Shown in pieces: positions 7,631-15,781 of a DNA stretch of 64,000 bases. How positions within the stretch are numbered: the stretch's first letter is position 1; every line of letters starts with the position of its first letter. The position numbers and the translations under genes are program-made. This stretch comes from Labilithrix luteola (GTDB taxonomy: Bacteria; Myxococcota_A; Polyangia; Polyangiales; Polyangiaceae): positions 11,203,501 to 11,267,500 of the forward strand of contig NZ_CP012333.1 in NCBI RefSeq assembly GCF_001263205.1. The letters are read 5' to 3'. A model generated the notes under the pieces. It saw nothing but the letters and a program-made list of their open reading frames with translations, was not told the DNA's origin and searched no databases.

Positions 7631-8693
7631 TCCCCAGTGTGAGCATGGCGCTCACGTTCGAGCTCTCGAAGAGCGTTTGGCGGCGACCTTGCGGATCGTC
7701 GTACGCGAGTCGCGTCGGGGTCACGGGAACCACGAGCGCGGGCGCGAGTACGACGCCGATCGATCGTGAGAGCCAGAGCTCGGCCGAGGCGTCGACGGCT
7801 GCGGCAGCGAACGTCGTCGTGTAACTGCGAGAGTCGGGAAAGCCATCACCGCGACCCGAGAGCTGGCCGAGCCATCCAGAGACGCAGCCCCGAACGACGA
7901 CGGGCAACCGCCGGAGACCGAGCGGACAGACACCGAACTCGCCGGAGACGAGACCGACCTCGGCGAGCGCGCCTTCGGCGACGCGATTCCTCGCCGGCAA
8001 GAACGATGCGACCCCGGCACGAAGCGTCGGCCAATGCGGGAGCGTAACGAAAACGCGGCCCTCAACGAGCCACCCCGTGTTCGGCACGAGCCCCGTGGCG
8101 CCTCCGAAAGACGCGCTCGCGCCCCATCGCCACGGCGTCTTGGCAACCGGCAAAGGAAGTCGAGGAACGTCGGAAGCGGCAGGCGAAGCCGGGGGCGCAG
8201 CAAGAATGGGCTCGGCAAGCGTAGGCTCGGCGGGCGCCGCTTCGGGCGATGGTGGGGCCGGGCGATCGGCCGCTTCGGGATCGATGAGCATCGACAAGAC
8301 GAGGGCCAAGCGATCGTCGAGCGCGTGACACGTCTCGGCGGCTTGCGTGAGCTCGCGTTTCCCGAGAACGTTCCCCTCGCGATCGGCGACCTGGAAACGC
8401 ACGGTGAACCGGCGCCTGTCTTTGGCATAAGCGATCGAGCCTTCGACACTCAGCTCCGCGTCGGTCGGAGGCACGAACACGCGACGTGCGAGCGTCGCCT
8501 CGACGGCATCGGCCAGCGCGGGGGAACCGATGCATTCCTCGGCGCCAGGCAGACGCACCCAGCTCAAGGCCGACGTCCGCCCGACGGCGACCTTCGGCTC
8601 ATCGGCTTGGGCACGCGTGGCGCCGACGGACAAAAGGCACCCCGCGCCGAAGGAAATCCCGAATGTCCGAAGCTTTCGCCAGCGCGTGCGCAT
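7611..8693 (-). CDS. Secreted envelope protein preceding ECF sigma, W-x-R-x-PGAExC family (cassette A)
   Basis: Starts at ATG 8691-8693 with a signal peptide (FGISFGAGCLLSVGATRAQA). The N-terminal domain carries SWVRLPGAEEC and, about 90 residues later, CHALDDRLALVLSMLID. This matches the paralogue at 12258-13355 (DWTRAPGAERC, CPALDESLLLALEMLVD) and more loosely 60184-61275. A Pro/Ala linker follows, then a C-terminal region of amphipathic strands (FGGATGLVPN, SYTTTFAAAAVDASAELWLS) resembling an outer-membrane barrel. I know no named family. All three paralogues sit directly upstream of an ECF sigma and a membrane/TPR protein, so a sensory or gatekeeping role is plausible but unproven. Confidence 0.8.
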   Translation of the reverse strand: MRTRWRKLRTFGISFGAGCLLSVGATRAQADEPKVAVGRTSALSWVRLPGAEECIGSPALADAVEATLARRVFVPPTDAELSVEGSIAYAKDRRRFTVRFQVADREGNVLGKRELTQAAETCHALDDRLALVLSMLIDPEAADRPAPPSPEAAPAEPTLAEPILAAPPASPAASDVPRLPLPVAKTPWRWGASASFGGATGLVPNTGWLVEGRVFVTLPHWPTLRAGVASFLPARNRVAEGALAEVGLVSGEFGVCPLGLRRLPVVVRGCVSGWLGQLSGRGDGFPDSRSYTTTFAAAAVDASAELWLSRSIGVVLAPALVVPVTPTRLAYDDPQGRRQTLFESSNVSAMLTLGIAVGSP

Positions 8694-8804
8694 GAGGAGA
8701 CGGCGTTGATTGCCCACCGAGTGAATGCCTGTGCGTCTGACGCCGTCTGCCCGTGACGAATTCACTTCGTTCGCCCGTCGCACGTTCCCGCGAGCCTGGA
8801 TTCC

Positions 8805-10097
8805 TTGCGTTCCGTCTTTTCTTCACCGCCTCCGCGGCTCTTCTCCGTGCATTCGCTCGGGTCGCTCGTGAGAGCGGCGGTGATGGCGTGCGCGATTCCG
8901 GCGTGCGCGAACGAAGGAGTGCTCGGATCGTTTCCCACGGGCCCCCCCGATGCCGGCTCGGCGACGGCCTCGAACGAAGACGCCAACGCGGGCAACGGCA
9001 TCGGACCCGAGGAGCGTGCGCCGCTCCCCGCGAGCGCCCCCATCGCCATCGCGGACGACAGCACGTGCGTGAAAACGTCCGATGCCACCGTCGTCTGCTG
9101 GGGCAACAATGCATCCTGCACGCTGGGAAACGGCGCGTTGCCCGACGAGATTCCGATGAGTCGAGAGCCCGTGGCCGCATCAGGCCTCGATCACGTGCGC
9201 GCACTCTTCGGCGGGGCCTATGCCTATTGCGCGTTGCGCGACGACGGACGCGTCTTCTGTTGGGGAGACATGTTCTTCGGCGACCTGATGTCGAGCGGCG
9301 GCACACCACTCGCGAGCGGACACTTGCCCGTGACGCCGCCGTTCGAGCAGGAAGGCCTCGGGGAGGTCGCGCAGCTCGCCGTCGGCCGCTTCTTCGTCTG
9401 TGCGCTACAAACGACGGGCGAGCTTCGCTGCTGGGGCGAAAACGACCGCGGACAGCTCGGCGACGGAACGCAGGCGACGCGGTATCTGCCAACGACGATC
9501 TCTTCGTTCGACGGCAACGTCGTATCGGTTTCGGCCTCGATGGGCGGCGCGTTCGCGTGCGCGACGACCTCGCGAGGCTCGGTGTATTGCTGGGGCGACG
9601 ACCGCGATGGCCAAATCAGCGCTGTCGGGAAGCCCGGCGACCTCGTCCTCGAGCCGCTTCGCATCGACGGTCTCCCCGAACCCGCGCTCGACGTGGCCGT
9701 TGGCGCGAAGCACGCGTGCGCGAGGCTACAGTCCGGTACCGTTGCCTGCTGGGGCGACAACCAGCGCGGTCAGCTCGGGATCGGCACCACGGCGACCATG
9801 TCCGGCCCCGTCCAAGTGCTCTACCTGAGCGACGTGGTGCAGCTGACGGCAGGCGCCTCGCATACGTGTGCCGTACGCAGCGAGGGTTCCGTGATCTGCT
9901 GGGGCGACGACGCGAACGGCCAAAGCGGATCACGCGGGCCGTCGACGCGGCCCCAAATCGTTGTCGAGGCGTCGTTCGGCGCGCGAAGCGTCGCGTGCGG
10001 TTCATCCCACTCGTGCGCGTGGGGCGAGGGCGGAAAGGTTCGCTGCTGGGGCGCCGACACCTACGGCCAGCTGGGCGCCTCGAACGCGACGTTCTGA
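8805..10097 (+). CDS. RCC1-repeat surface lipoprotein
   Basis: The N-terminus is hydrophobic and ends in lipobox-like IPAC, followed by a linker with Asp, Ala and Asn. The body is a series of about seven RCC1/BNR-type units, each with the pattern CALxxxGxVxCWGDxxxGQLG (for example SVYCWGDDRDGQIS and TVACWGDNQRGQLG). These predict a seven-bladed propeller. Each unit has two Cys, which suggests disulfides between blades outside the cytoplasm. The TTG start at 8805 is uncertain; GTG 8847 in the same frame would give a tighter signal peptide. It is divergent from cassette A across 111 bp. A paralogue, 53611-55050, lies inside cassette C, which links this gene to the cassette theme. Confidence 0.85.
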   Translation: MRSVFSSPPPRLFSVHSLGSLVRAAVMACAIPACANEGVLGSFPTGPPDAGSATASNEDANAGNGIGPEERAPLPASAPIAIADDSTCVKTSDATVVCWGNNASCTLGNGALPDEIPMSREPVAASGLDHVRALFGGAYAYCALRDDGRVFCWGDMFFGDLMSSGGTPLASGHLPVTPPFEQEGLGEVAQLAVGRFFVCALQTTGELRCWGENDRGQLGDGTQATRYLPTTISSFDGNVVSVSASMGGAFACATTSRGSVYCWGDDRDGQISAVGKPGDLVLEPLRIDGLPEPALDVAVGAKHACARLQSGTVACWGDNQRGQLGIGTTATMSGPVQVLYLSDVVQLTAGASHTCAVRSEGSVICWGDDANGQSGSRGPSTRPQIVVEASFGARSVACGSSHSCAWGEGGKVRCWGADTYGQLGASNATF

Positions 10098-10147
10098 TCG
10101 CCGGAAGAATTTTCATAACGCGAGAGGGCTACCCGCACGTACGAGTT

Positions 10148-10621
10148 ATGAAGCCTCTTCGCATGCCTTCTCTCGTCGCTCTGTTCGTCGCCATGGCCGC
10201 CCCCGGCCTCGTCGTGGCATGCAGCGATGACGACACGTCGTCATCTGCGCAAACGCCTACGAAGCCCGCAGCGTCGTCACCCTCGGACGAACACGAGCCC
10301 CCTGCCCCGTCGTCGAGCAACACCACGACGCCCGACGCCGCTTCGCCCGATGCGTCCACGAGCAAAGACGCGGGCAAAGACGCGGCCCCACCGCCGAAAG
10401 ACGTGGCAGGCTCGGCGGCGTGCACGGCCTATTGTCAAAAGATGAAGAGCGCGTGCGCGCGCGATTGCGATCCCGCGATCGACTGCGCCGTTCCCAAAGG
10501 CCAGTGCGCCGCCTCGACGGAGGCGTATCTCCAATGCCAATCAAAAGCGGATTGGTATTGCGGCGGCGACGGGTTTTCGATCGTCGGCAATTGTAAGCAA
10601 GACAAGTCTCTCTGCGACTGA
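10148..10621 (+). CDS. Small lipoprotein with Cys-rich C-terminus
   Basis: A 157-residue protein starting at ATG 10148, 50 bp after the RCC1 gene and in the same direction. Residues 1-25 form a signal peptide with lipobox VVAC (C25). A low-complexity Ser/Pro/Asp/Lys linker runs to about residue 95. The final 60 residues hold ten Cys (CTAYCQKMKSACARDCDP, then CQSKADWYCGG), probably forming disulfides. No known family is recognised. The position suggests co-transcription with the RCC1 lipoprotein and a location on the cell surface. The reading frame is open well upstream, but the upstream part is a shadow of the RCC1 gene. Confidence 0.8.
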   Translation: MKPLRMPSLVALFVAMAAPGLVVACSDDDTSSSAQTPTKPAASSPSDEHEPPAPSSSNTTTPDAASPDASTSKDAGKDAAPPPKDVAGSAACTAYCQKMKSACARDCDPAIDCAVPKGQCAASTEAYLQCQSKADWYCGGDGFSIVGNCKQDKSLCD

Positions 10622-10758
10622 ACGTTTGCGGGTCCAGCCTGGGGTCGCCATCCGGCGTGAGAACGTGCCCGCTCCTCGTTTCGGTCGCCCCCATGCGCTC
10701 TTCTTCGAGGTGCGAACCCCCGTGCGCGCTCCGTAGAGCGTCCCACGGCCCCCATCCA

Positions 10759-10774
10759 CGCGCCCGCGGGCGCG
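10759..10774. promoter_or_regulatory. Perfect 16-bp palindrome upstream of gsk
   Basis: CGCGCCCGCGGGCGCG reads the same on both strands, about 50 bp before the kinase start, in a 203-bp gap that otherwise shows nothing. It could be an operator. In DNA this GC-rich it could also be chance. Confidence 0.25.
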
Positions 10775-10824
10775 GAAAGCCCGCGAACTCCGGTTCTTCT
10801 GGCTACACGACGCTGGCGTGCTAG

Positions 10825-12147
10825 TTGAAACGCCATTCCGTGCGCTTCCCCGGACGACGCAAACACAAGCACTACTTCCCGGTCAACGAGCGCGACCCGC
10901 TCCTCCACCATGCGGGGCTCGACGTCCCCGAGGCGAAGATTCACGTCGTCGGCATCGACCAGACGCTGGTCGACATCGATGCGCGCGTGACCGACGACCT
11001 CCTCGCTCGTTACGAGCTGCCGAAGGGCGGGTCCACGATCGTCGCCAACGATCGTGCCGCGGAGCTGTACGAAGAGCTCTTCTCGCGCAAGCAGATCTCC
11101 CACGAATTCGCCGGCGGCACGGTCGGCAACACGCTGCACAACTACTCACTGCTCGCCGACGACGCGTCGATCCTGCTCGGCGTGATGAGCGACGTGATTC
11201 GCGTCGGCACGTCCGGGTACCGTTACCTCTCGAACACGTCGAGCCGCGTCAACCTCGATCATCTACAGCCCGTCGACGGCCCGATCGGACGATGCTTCGC
11301 CCTCGTCACGCCCGACGGCGAACGCACCTTCGCCATCAGCGCCGGCAAGATGAACGATCTCCGGCCGCAGAGCATCCCCGAGACGATCTTCGACCGAGCG
11401 GCCGCGCTCGTCATCTCGGCGTACCTGATGCGAGGAGACGGCAGCGAGCCGATGCCCGAAGCCACGCGCCAGGCGGTCGCCTTCGCGAAGGCTCGTGGCG
11501 TACCGGTCGTGCTCACGCTCGGCACACGCTTCGTGATCGCCGAGCGCCCGGACTTCTGGCGCACCTTCATCTCCGAGAACGTCGACATCGTCGCGATGAA
11601 CGAGGAGGAAGGCGAAGCGCTGACGGGCATCGCCGATCCCCTGCTCGCGTGCGAGCGCGCGCTCGACTGGACGTCCCTCGTGCTCTGCACGGCCGGCCCG
11701 ACCGGCCTCTACCTCGCCGGATACACCGACGACGCAGTGAAGCGCGCAACGCGCTATCCCCTCCTGCCGGGCGCGATTCCGGAGTTCAATCGCTACGAGT
11801 TCAGCCGCCCGGTCTTGCGCAGGGACTGTCCGAACCCGATCAAGGTGTTCGCGCACATCGCGCCCTACCACGGCGGCCCCGCACGCATCACGAGCGCCAA
11901 CGGAGCTGGCGACGCGGCGCTCTCCGCGCTCCTGCACGACATCTCCGCCAATCGCTATCACCGCGCGCGTGTGCCGAGCTCGGCGAAGCACATTCGCGAC
12001 TTTCTCACCTACTCGTCGATGAGCCAGGTGTGCCGCTACGCCAACCGCGTAAGCTACGAAGTACTCGTGCAATCGTCACCGCGCCTCACGCGCGGTCTGC
12101 CCGAACGCGAAGAAGGCCTCAACGAAGAGGCCTACTGGGCGATGTGA
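10825..12147 (+). CDS. gsk: Inosine-guanosine kinase (PfkB family)
   Basis: A 440-residue protein that matches enterobacterial Gsk along its whole length: KHYFPVNERDPLL at the N-terminus, VGIDQTLVDI, HEFAGGTVGNTLHNYSLLADD, DGPIGRCF, VVLTLGTRFVIAE, and SPRLTRGLPERE at the C-terminus. The PfkB catalytic loop NGAGDAAL provides the general base D363. It phosphorylates inosine and guanosine with ATP in purine salvage in the cytoplasm. The start is TTG 10825, because the conserved sequence begins within a few residues; no strong ribosome-binding site is visible. No other purine genes are nearby. The neighbours are surface-protein genes, so it seems to be a single-gene unit. Confidence 0.95.
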   Translation: MKRHSVRFPGRRKHKHYFPVNERDPLLHHAGLDVPEAKIHVVGIDQTLVDIDARVTDDLLARYELPKGGSTIVANDRAAELYEELFSRKQISHEFAGGTVGNTLHNYSLLADDASILLGVMSDVIRVGTSGYRYLSNTSSRVNLDHLQPVDGPIGRCFALVTPDGERTFAISAGKMNDLRPQSIPETIFDRAAALVISAYLMRGDGSEPMPEATRQAVAFAKARGVPVVLTLGTRFVIAERPDFWRTFISENVDIVAMNEEEGEALTGIADPLLACERALDWTSLVLCTAGPTGLYLAGYTDDAVKRATRYPLLPGAIPEFNRYEFSRPVLRRDCPNPIKVFAHIAPYHGGPARITSANGAGDAALSALLHDISANRYHRARVPSSAKHIRDFLTYSSMSQVCRYANRVSYEVLVQSSPRLTRGLPEREEGLNEEAYWAM

Positions 12148-12257
12148 GCCCGTGGACGCCGTGTGACGCGCGCGCCCTGACCTCGTGACGTGCGCGCCAA
12201 CGAAGGCAATTCACGCAGGTCGGGCCGAACGCCCCCGTGTGCTAGCGTCACCGGCGT

Positions 12258-13355
12258 TTGTCGGCGCGTCGTGCGGTTCTCTTCACAGGTCTGCTGTTCT
12301 TCGGACATGTGTCCCGCGCGTGGCCCGACGATGCCCCCGCACGCCCTAGGGTAGCGCTCGATTGGACACGCGCGCCCGGCGCGGAGCGCTGCATATCGGC
12401 CGAAAGTCTCGTGGCCCGGATGCGGACACGGACAGCGCACACCATCCTCGGCATCGACCGTCAAGACGCCGACTTCCTGGTCCAAGGAAGGATCGAGCCT
12501 CGTGCGGGTGGCTTCCGGACGGTGCTCTTGCTCGAGGATGCCGCGGGTCGCGAGTTGGGAACGCGAACGCTCGATTCGACGACGCGGTCGTGCCCTGCGC
12601 TCGACGAATCGCTGCTCCTCGCCCTCGAGATGCTCGTCGACACGCCGAAGCTGCGCGAGCTGGCGCGCGCAAAGCGCGAGGCGCCGACGGAGGCGAGCTC
12701 CGAACCAACGACCGAGCGAACGACGGAGGTGCCGCCCGAAGGTGCGGTCTCACCCACGTCCGACACGCCCAACCTGCCGATTCGCTCGATGCCATCGCCA
12801 AGCACGACCGCGAGCCCCAAGCGTCACTGGCGCTTCGACGTCGGCTTCGGCGCGAGCACGGCCGCAGGATTTGCGCCCAAACCGACCGTCGGTCCCGCCG
12901 CTCACGCGATGATGCGTCCCCCGGGGTTCGTCCCCATCGCTCTTCGCGGTGCGCTCTATCCGCTCGCCGTCGAACGCGTGTCGATTCCTGGTGAAGGGAG
13001 CTCGGTCCGCGCGTTCGTAGCGGGTATCGATCTCTGTCCTCTGGCACTCGCGCGCGGTCGGTTCGAAGGCCTGGCCTGCACGGGCTTCGAGGTCGGCGGA
13101 CTGCATGCGGAGCCCATCGGCCCCAAGTCGAACGCGGGGGACTTGCTGTTTCCCCTCGTGCCGGTACGCGCCGAGATGCGCGCGCGCATAGGGAACTTCG
13201 TGCCGTATGCCGCGTTCACGATGCGCTTCTCCCCGACGGAGCCGAAGTTCACCTACGAGTCGCCGCCGGGGACCGACCGCGCGGCGTTCCTCGAGCCGCG
13301 GGTCACGGCCGCGCTCGACGTCGGCCTCGTGTGGCGCTTTCCATCGAAAGACTGA
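12258..13355 (+). CDS. Secreted envelope protein preceding ECF sigma, W-x-R-x-PGAExC family (cassette B)
   Basis: The 365-residue protein starts at TTG 12258 with a signal peptide (VLFTGLLFFGHVSRAW). The N-terminal domain has DWTRAPGAERC and CPALDESLLLALEMLVD, as in the cassette A paralogue. A Glu/Thr/Pro linker (about residues 135-185) leads to a strand-rich C-terminal half (RHWRFDVGFGASTAAGF) that could be an outer-membrane barrel or sandwich. The gap to the sigma gene is 70 bp and ends with a TATAG-like hexamer shortly before it, so sigma may have its own promoter there. The function is unknown; its constant position before the sigma factor is the main clue. Confidence 0.78.
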   Translation: MSARRAVLFTGLLFFGHVSRAWPDDAPARPRVALDWTRAPGAERCISAESLVARMRTRTAHTILGIDRQDADFLVQGRIEPRAGGFRTVLLLEDAAGRELGTRTLDSTTRSCPALDESLLLALEMLVDTPKLRELARAKREAPTEASSEPTTERTTEVPPEGAVSPTSDTPNLPIRSMPSPSTTASPKRHWRFDVGFGASTAAGFAPKPTVGPAAHAMMRPPGFVPIALRGALYPLAVERVSIPGEGSSVRAFVAGIDLCPLALARGRFEGLACTGFEVGGLHAEPIGPKSNAGDLLFPLVPVRAEMRARIGNFVPYAAFTMRFSPTEPKFTYESPPGTDRAAFLEPRVTAALDVGLVWRFPSKD

Positions 13356-13425
13356 TTCGCCCGCAGGCTGGTCGATTCATCCGGAGGGATCCGCGGCGGG
13401 CCACATTGTCCTGGTATAGGGCCGG

Positions 13426-13959
13426 ATGACTTCGCTCAGGATGGTACCTCCGCAAATGACCGCGGCACCCGACACCGCGGACATCCGCGAGGTCGTCTTG
13501 GCGCACGGAAGGTACGTGTGGCGGCTTCTTCGCTACCTCGGCGTCCCCACCCGTGACCTCGACGACGTCTGCCAAGACGTCTTCGCCACCGTGTACCAGA
13601 AGCTCGACCAGTTGTCGGACGACGGCATCCGACCGTGGCTCAGCACGATCTGCATCAATCACGCGAAAAACTACCGACGACGAGCACGCGTCCAGCGCGA
13701 GGTGCTCGTCGACGACGTCCCCGATTCGTTCGTCGTGACGACCCCCGACGTGAGCCTCGATCGGGCTCGCAAACACAACGAGCTTCTCGCACTGCTCGAT
13801 GATCTCGACGAGGAACGGAGAACCGTCTTCGTCCTCCACGCCATTGAAGACATCCCGATGGAACAGGTCTCCAAGCTCGTCGGCTGCGCGGTTTCCACCG
13901 CGTATTCCCGTTACGAGCGTGCTTACGCCGAGCTCGAAAAGAAGCTGAGGAAGCCATGA
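13426..13959 (+). CDS. ECF sigma factor (cassette B)
   Basis: A 177-residue ECF sigma. Region 2 spans about residues 22-88 (RYVWRLLRYLGV, LDDVCQDVFATVYQKL, WLSTICINHAKNYRRR). Region 4 spans about 117-172 (EERRTVFVLHAIEDIPMEQVSKL, STAYSRYERAYAEL). It heads a run of five genes that each overlap the next by ATGA, from the membrane/TPR protein to the IgGFc-like lipoprotein. This arrangement means that its output genes, or at least its co-transcribed genes, are cell-surface lipoproteins. It is closest in layout to the sigma of cassette A (PYVWRALRRLGV). Confidence 0.93.
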   Translation: MTSLRMVPPQMTAAPDTADIREVVLAHGRYVWRLLRYLGVPTRDLDDVCQDVFATVYQKLDQLSDDGIRPWLSTICINHAKNYRRRARVQREVLVDDVPDSFVVTTPDVSLDRARKHNELLALLDDLDEERRTVFVLHAIEDIPMEQVSKLVGCAVSTAYSRYERAYAELEKKLRKP

Positions 13960-14645
13960 CGGCGCGCGACCCTTCAGACCTCCGTGACCTGATCGCCGAA
14001 GCGCGCAACGACGGTCCGTCGTCCGAGAGCCTCTATCGCTTGGCCGACGTCGCGGCGAAACGCGCAGCGGCAATGCCCGCGAAGAACCGATCCATCGGCC
14101 GCATCGTGTCGCGCCTCGGCACGTCGGCGATCGTCTCGGCGGCCTTGCTCGGAGCGTTCGTCGCCACGAAGTCGTTCGATGCGCCTCGCAAACCGGCGCT
14201 CACGACGCGCGACGCGGTCGACTCGCCGAGCGAGCAGCGCGCCGCCGAACGAGAGACGCCGGCCCCTCCGGCCATCGCCCCCACGAACGTTCCCCCGGAA
14301 ATGCCGACGATCGACGTGCGCTCCTTGCCGGCCAAGGACGACTCCGTGAAGGGCGCGGCTGCAAACGCGGGCGATACCTCGGAGGGCGCCCTGCTTCGTC
14401 GTGCCTACGCGGCAACGCCGAAGGAGCCACGACAAGCGCTCGCCCTGACCGCCGAGCACGCGCGTCGCTTCCCGAGCAGCATCTTGGCCGAGGAGCGAGA
14501 GGTCATCGCCATCGAAGCGCTCGCTCGGCTCGGGCGGGGCGACGAAGCTCGCGGCCGTGCCAAAGCATTCTTCGCCGCTCATCCCGACTCGGCCTACCGG
14601 TTGCGCGTGGACGACGCGCTCTCGAACGTCACGGAAGAGCGATGA
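13956..14645 (+). CDS. Single-pass membrane protein with C-terminal TPR-like domain, putative anti-sigma (cassette B)
   Basis: A 229-residue protein whose ATG overlaps the sigma stop (ATGA). The N-terminal 50 residues are charged and presumably cytoplasmic. One membrane segment follows (TSAIVSAALLGAFVAT), then a Pro/Ala/Thr linker and a TPR-like domain with EEREVIAIEALARLGRGDEA and HPDSAYRLRVDDAL. The signature is shared with the corresponding proteins of cassettes A and C. No HxxxCxxC zinc motif is present. Anti-sigma function is inferred from coupling to sigma and from topology. The 3' end overlaps the next gene by ATGA. Confidence 0.82.
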   Translation: MTARDPSDLRDLIAEARNDGPSSESLYRLADVAAKRAAAMPAKNRSIGRIVSRLGTSAIVSAALLGAFVATKSFDAPRKPALTTRDAVDSPSEQRAAERETPAPPAIAPTNVPPEMPTIDVRSLPAKDDSVKGAAANAGDTSEGALLRRAYAATPKEPRQALALTAEHARRFPSSILAEEREVIAIEALARLGRGDEARGRAKAFFAAHPDSAYRLRVDDALSNVTEER

Positions 14646-15781
14646 TACGTCGAGTCCTAGCAATCACGGCGACGCTCGTGCTCGCGAGCTGCGTCACCTC
14701 GAAGATCGGCACGTATTGGGAGGATCCTCCGATCGAGACGCCGACGTTCGAGCTGCCCGACGCAGACTCGGGTGACGACGACTCCGGAGACGCCGGCGAA
14801 GTCATGATGTGCGCGGTGACCACGTGCTCGCTTCCGTGGGCCACCTGCGATGCATCCCGCTTCCCGTGCGACGTCAATCTCCAGAACGACAACGAAAACT
14901 GCGGAACGTGCGGAAACCGCTGCAAGGGCCCGAGCGCCGGCAATTCCACTTGGACGTGCTTCGAAGGAGATTGCGCGTTCAGCTGCACGGGTATCGGTTT
15001 CCGCAACTGCGACGGCGACACGGAGAACGGCTGCGAGACCAGCGTTCGCTACGATCCCAAAAACTGTGGAGCGTGCGGACGCGAGTGCCCTGCCGGACAG
15101 GAATGCACCGAGGGCACTTGCTATGACCCTTGCATCGTCGCGAATCGGCCGGACACGTGTAACGGCGAATGCACCAACCTGAAGACGGACAGCTCGAATT
15201 GCGGCACGTGCGGAAACAAATGTGACCCCAAAGATCCGACCAAGCCGGCCCTCCCGTCGGACATGCACTACGGCTGTTCGCAAGGTACCTGCGGCAATGC
15301 TCAGTGCAATTCGTCGACCAAGCGCGATTGCAACAACGACGTGAGCGACGGCTGCGAGGTCACGCTCCACACGAACGATCACTGCAACGACTGCAACGAC
15401 AAGTGTCCTGCAGGCAAGACGTGCATGTACAACGGCGTCTATTATTGCGGTTGCGCCGACGGCGAAACGAACTGCGGAGTCGAAGGTTGCAAACAGCTCG
15501 ATGACGACCCCCTGCACTGCGGTGGTTGCAATCGTGTCTGCCCGGGCAACGGGCGCCCACACTTCACCCCCTCGTGCTCTCTCGGCGTCTGCGGGGGCGC
15601 CTGCGCCGAGCACTATGCCGATTGCGACGGCATCGTCAGCAATGGCTGCGAGGTCAACACGCGGGTCGACAACACGAACTGCGGCGCCTGCGGAAACGCG
15701 TGCGCGAAAGATCAGGTCTGCTCGGAAGGTCGGTGCCTCGTCACCCCTTGCGATGCAGGGCCGGGACCGATCGCCAAATGA
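14642..15781 (+). CDS. Cys-rich repeat lipoprotein (cassette B)
   Basis: A 379-residue protein with signal peptide and lipobox LASC (C17), an acidic linker, then tandem Cys-rich units. The recurring pattern is DCDGDxxNGCE followed by NCGxCGxxC and CxxGxC (for example NGCETSVRYD, NCGACGRECPAG, NCGTCGNKC). With more than forty Cys it must be disulfide-bonded and outside the cytoplasm. Proteins of this type are common in Myxococcota and are often mislabelled in databases. The role may be adhesion or matrix binding; this is inference. It is coupled by ATGA to the genes on both sides and is the counterpart of 57485-58714 in cassette C. Confidence 0.85.
   Translation: MIRRVLAITATLVLASCVTSKIGTYWEDPPIETPTFELPDADSGDDDSGDAGEVMMCAVTTCSLPWATCDASRFPCDVNLQNDNENCGTCGNRCKGPSAGNSTWTCFEGDCAFSCTGIGFRNCDGDTENGCETSVRYDPKNCGACGRECPAGQECTEGTCYDPCIVANRPDTCNGECTNLKTDSSNCGTCGNKCDPKDPTKPALPSDMHYGCSQGTCGNAQCNSSTKRDCNNDVSDGCEVTLHTNDHCNDCNDKCPAGKTCMYNGVYYCGCADGETNCGVEGCKQLDDDPLHCGGCNRVCPGNGRPHFTPSCSLGVCGGACAEHYADCDGIVSNGCEVNTRVDNTNCGACGNACAKDQVCSEGRCLVTPCDAGPGPIAK

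Noticed and set aside
14642..15781. Tryptophan synthase alpha chain, a label often given to such Cys-rich proteins
   Set aside because: The sequence is a Cys-rich secreted lipoprotein with no TIM-barrel or catalytic motif of TrpA.
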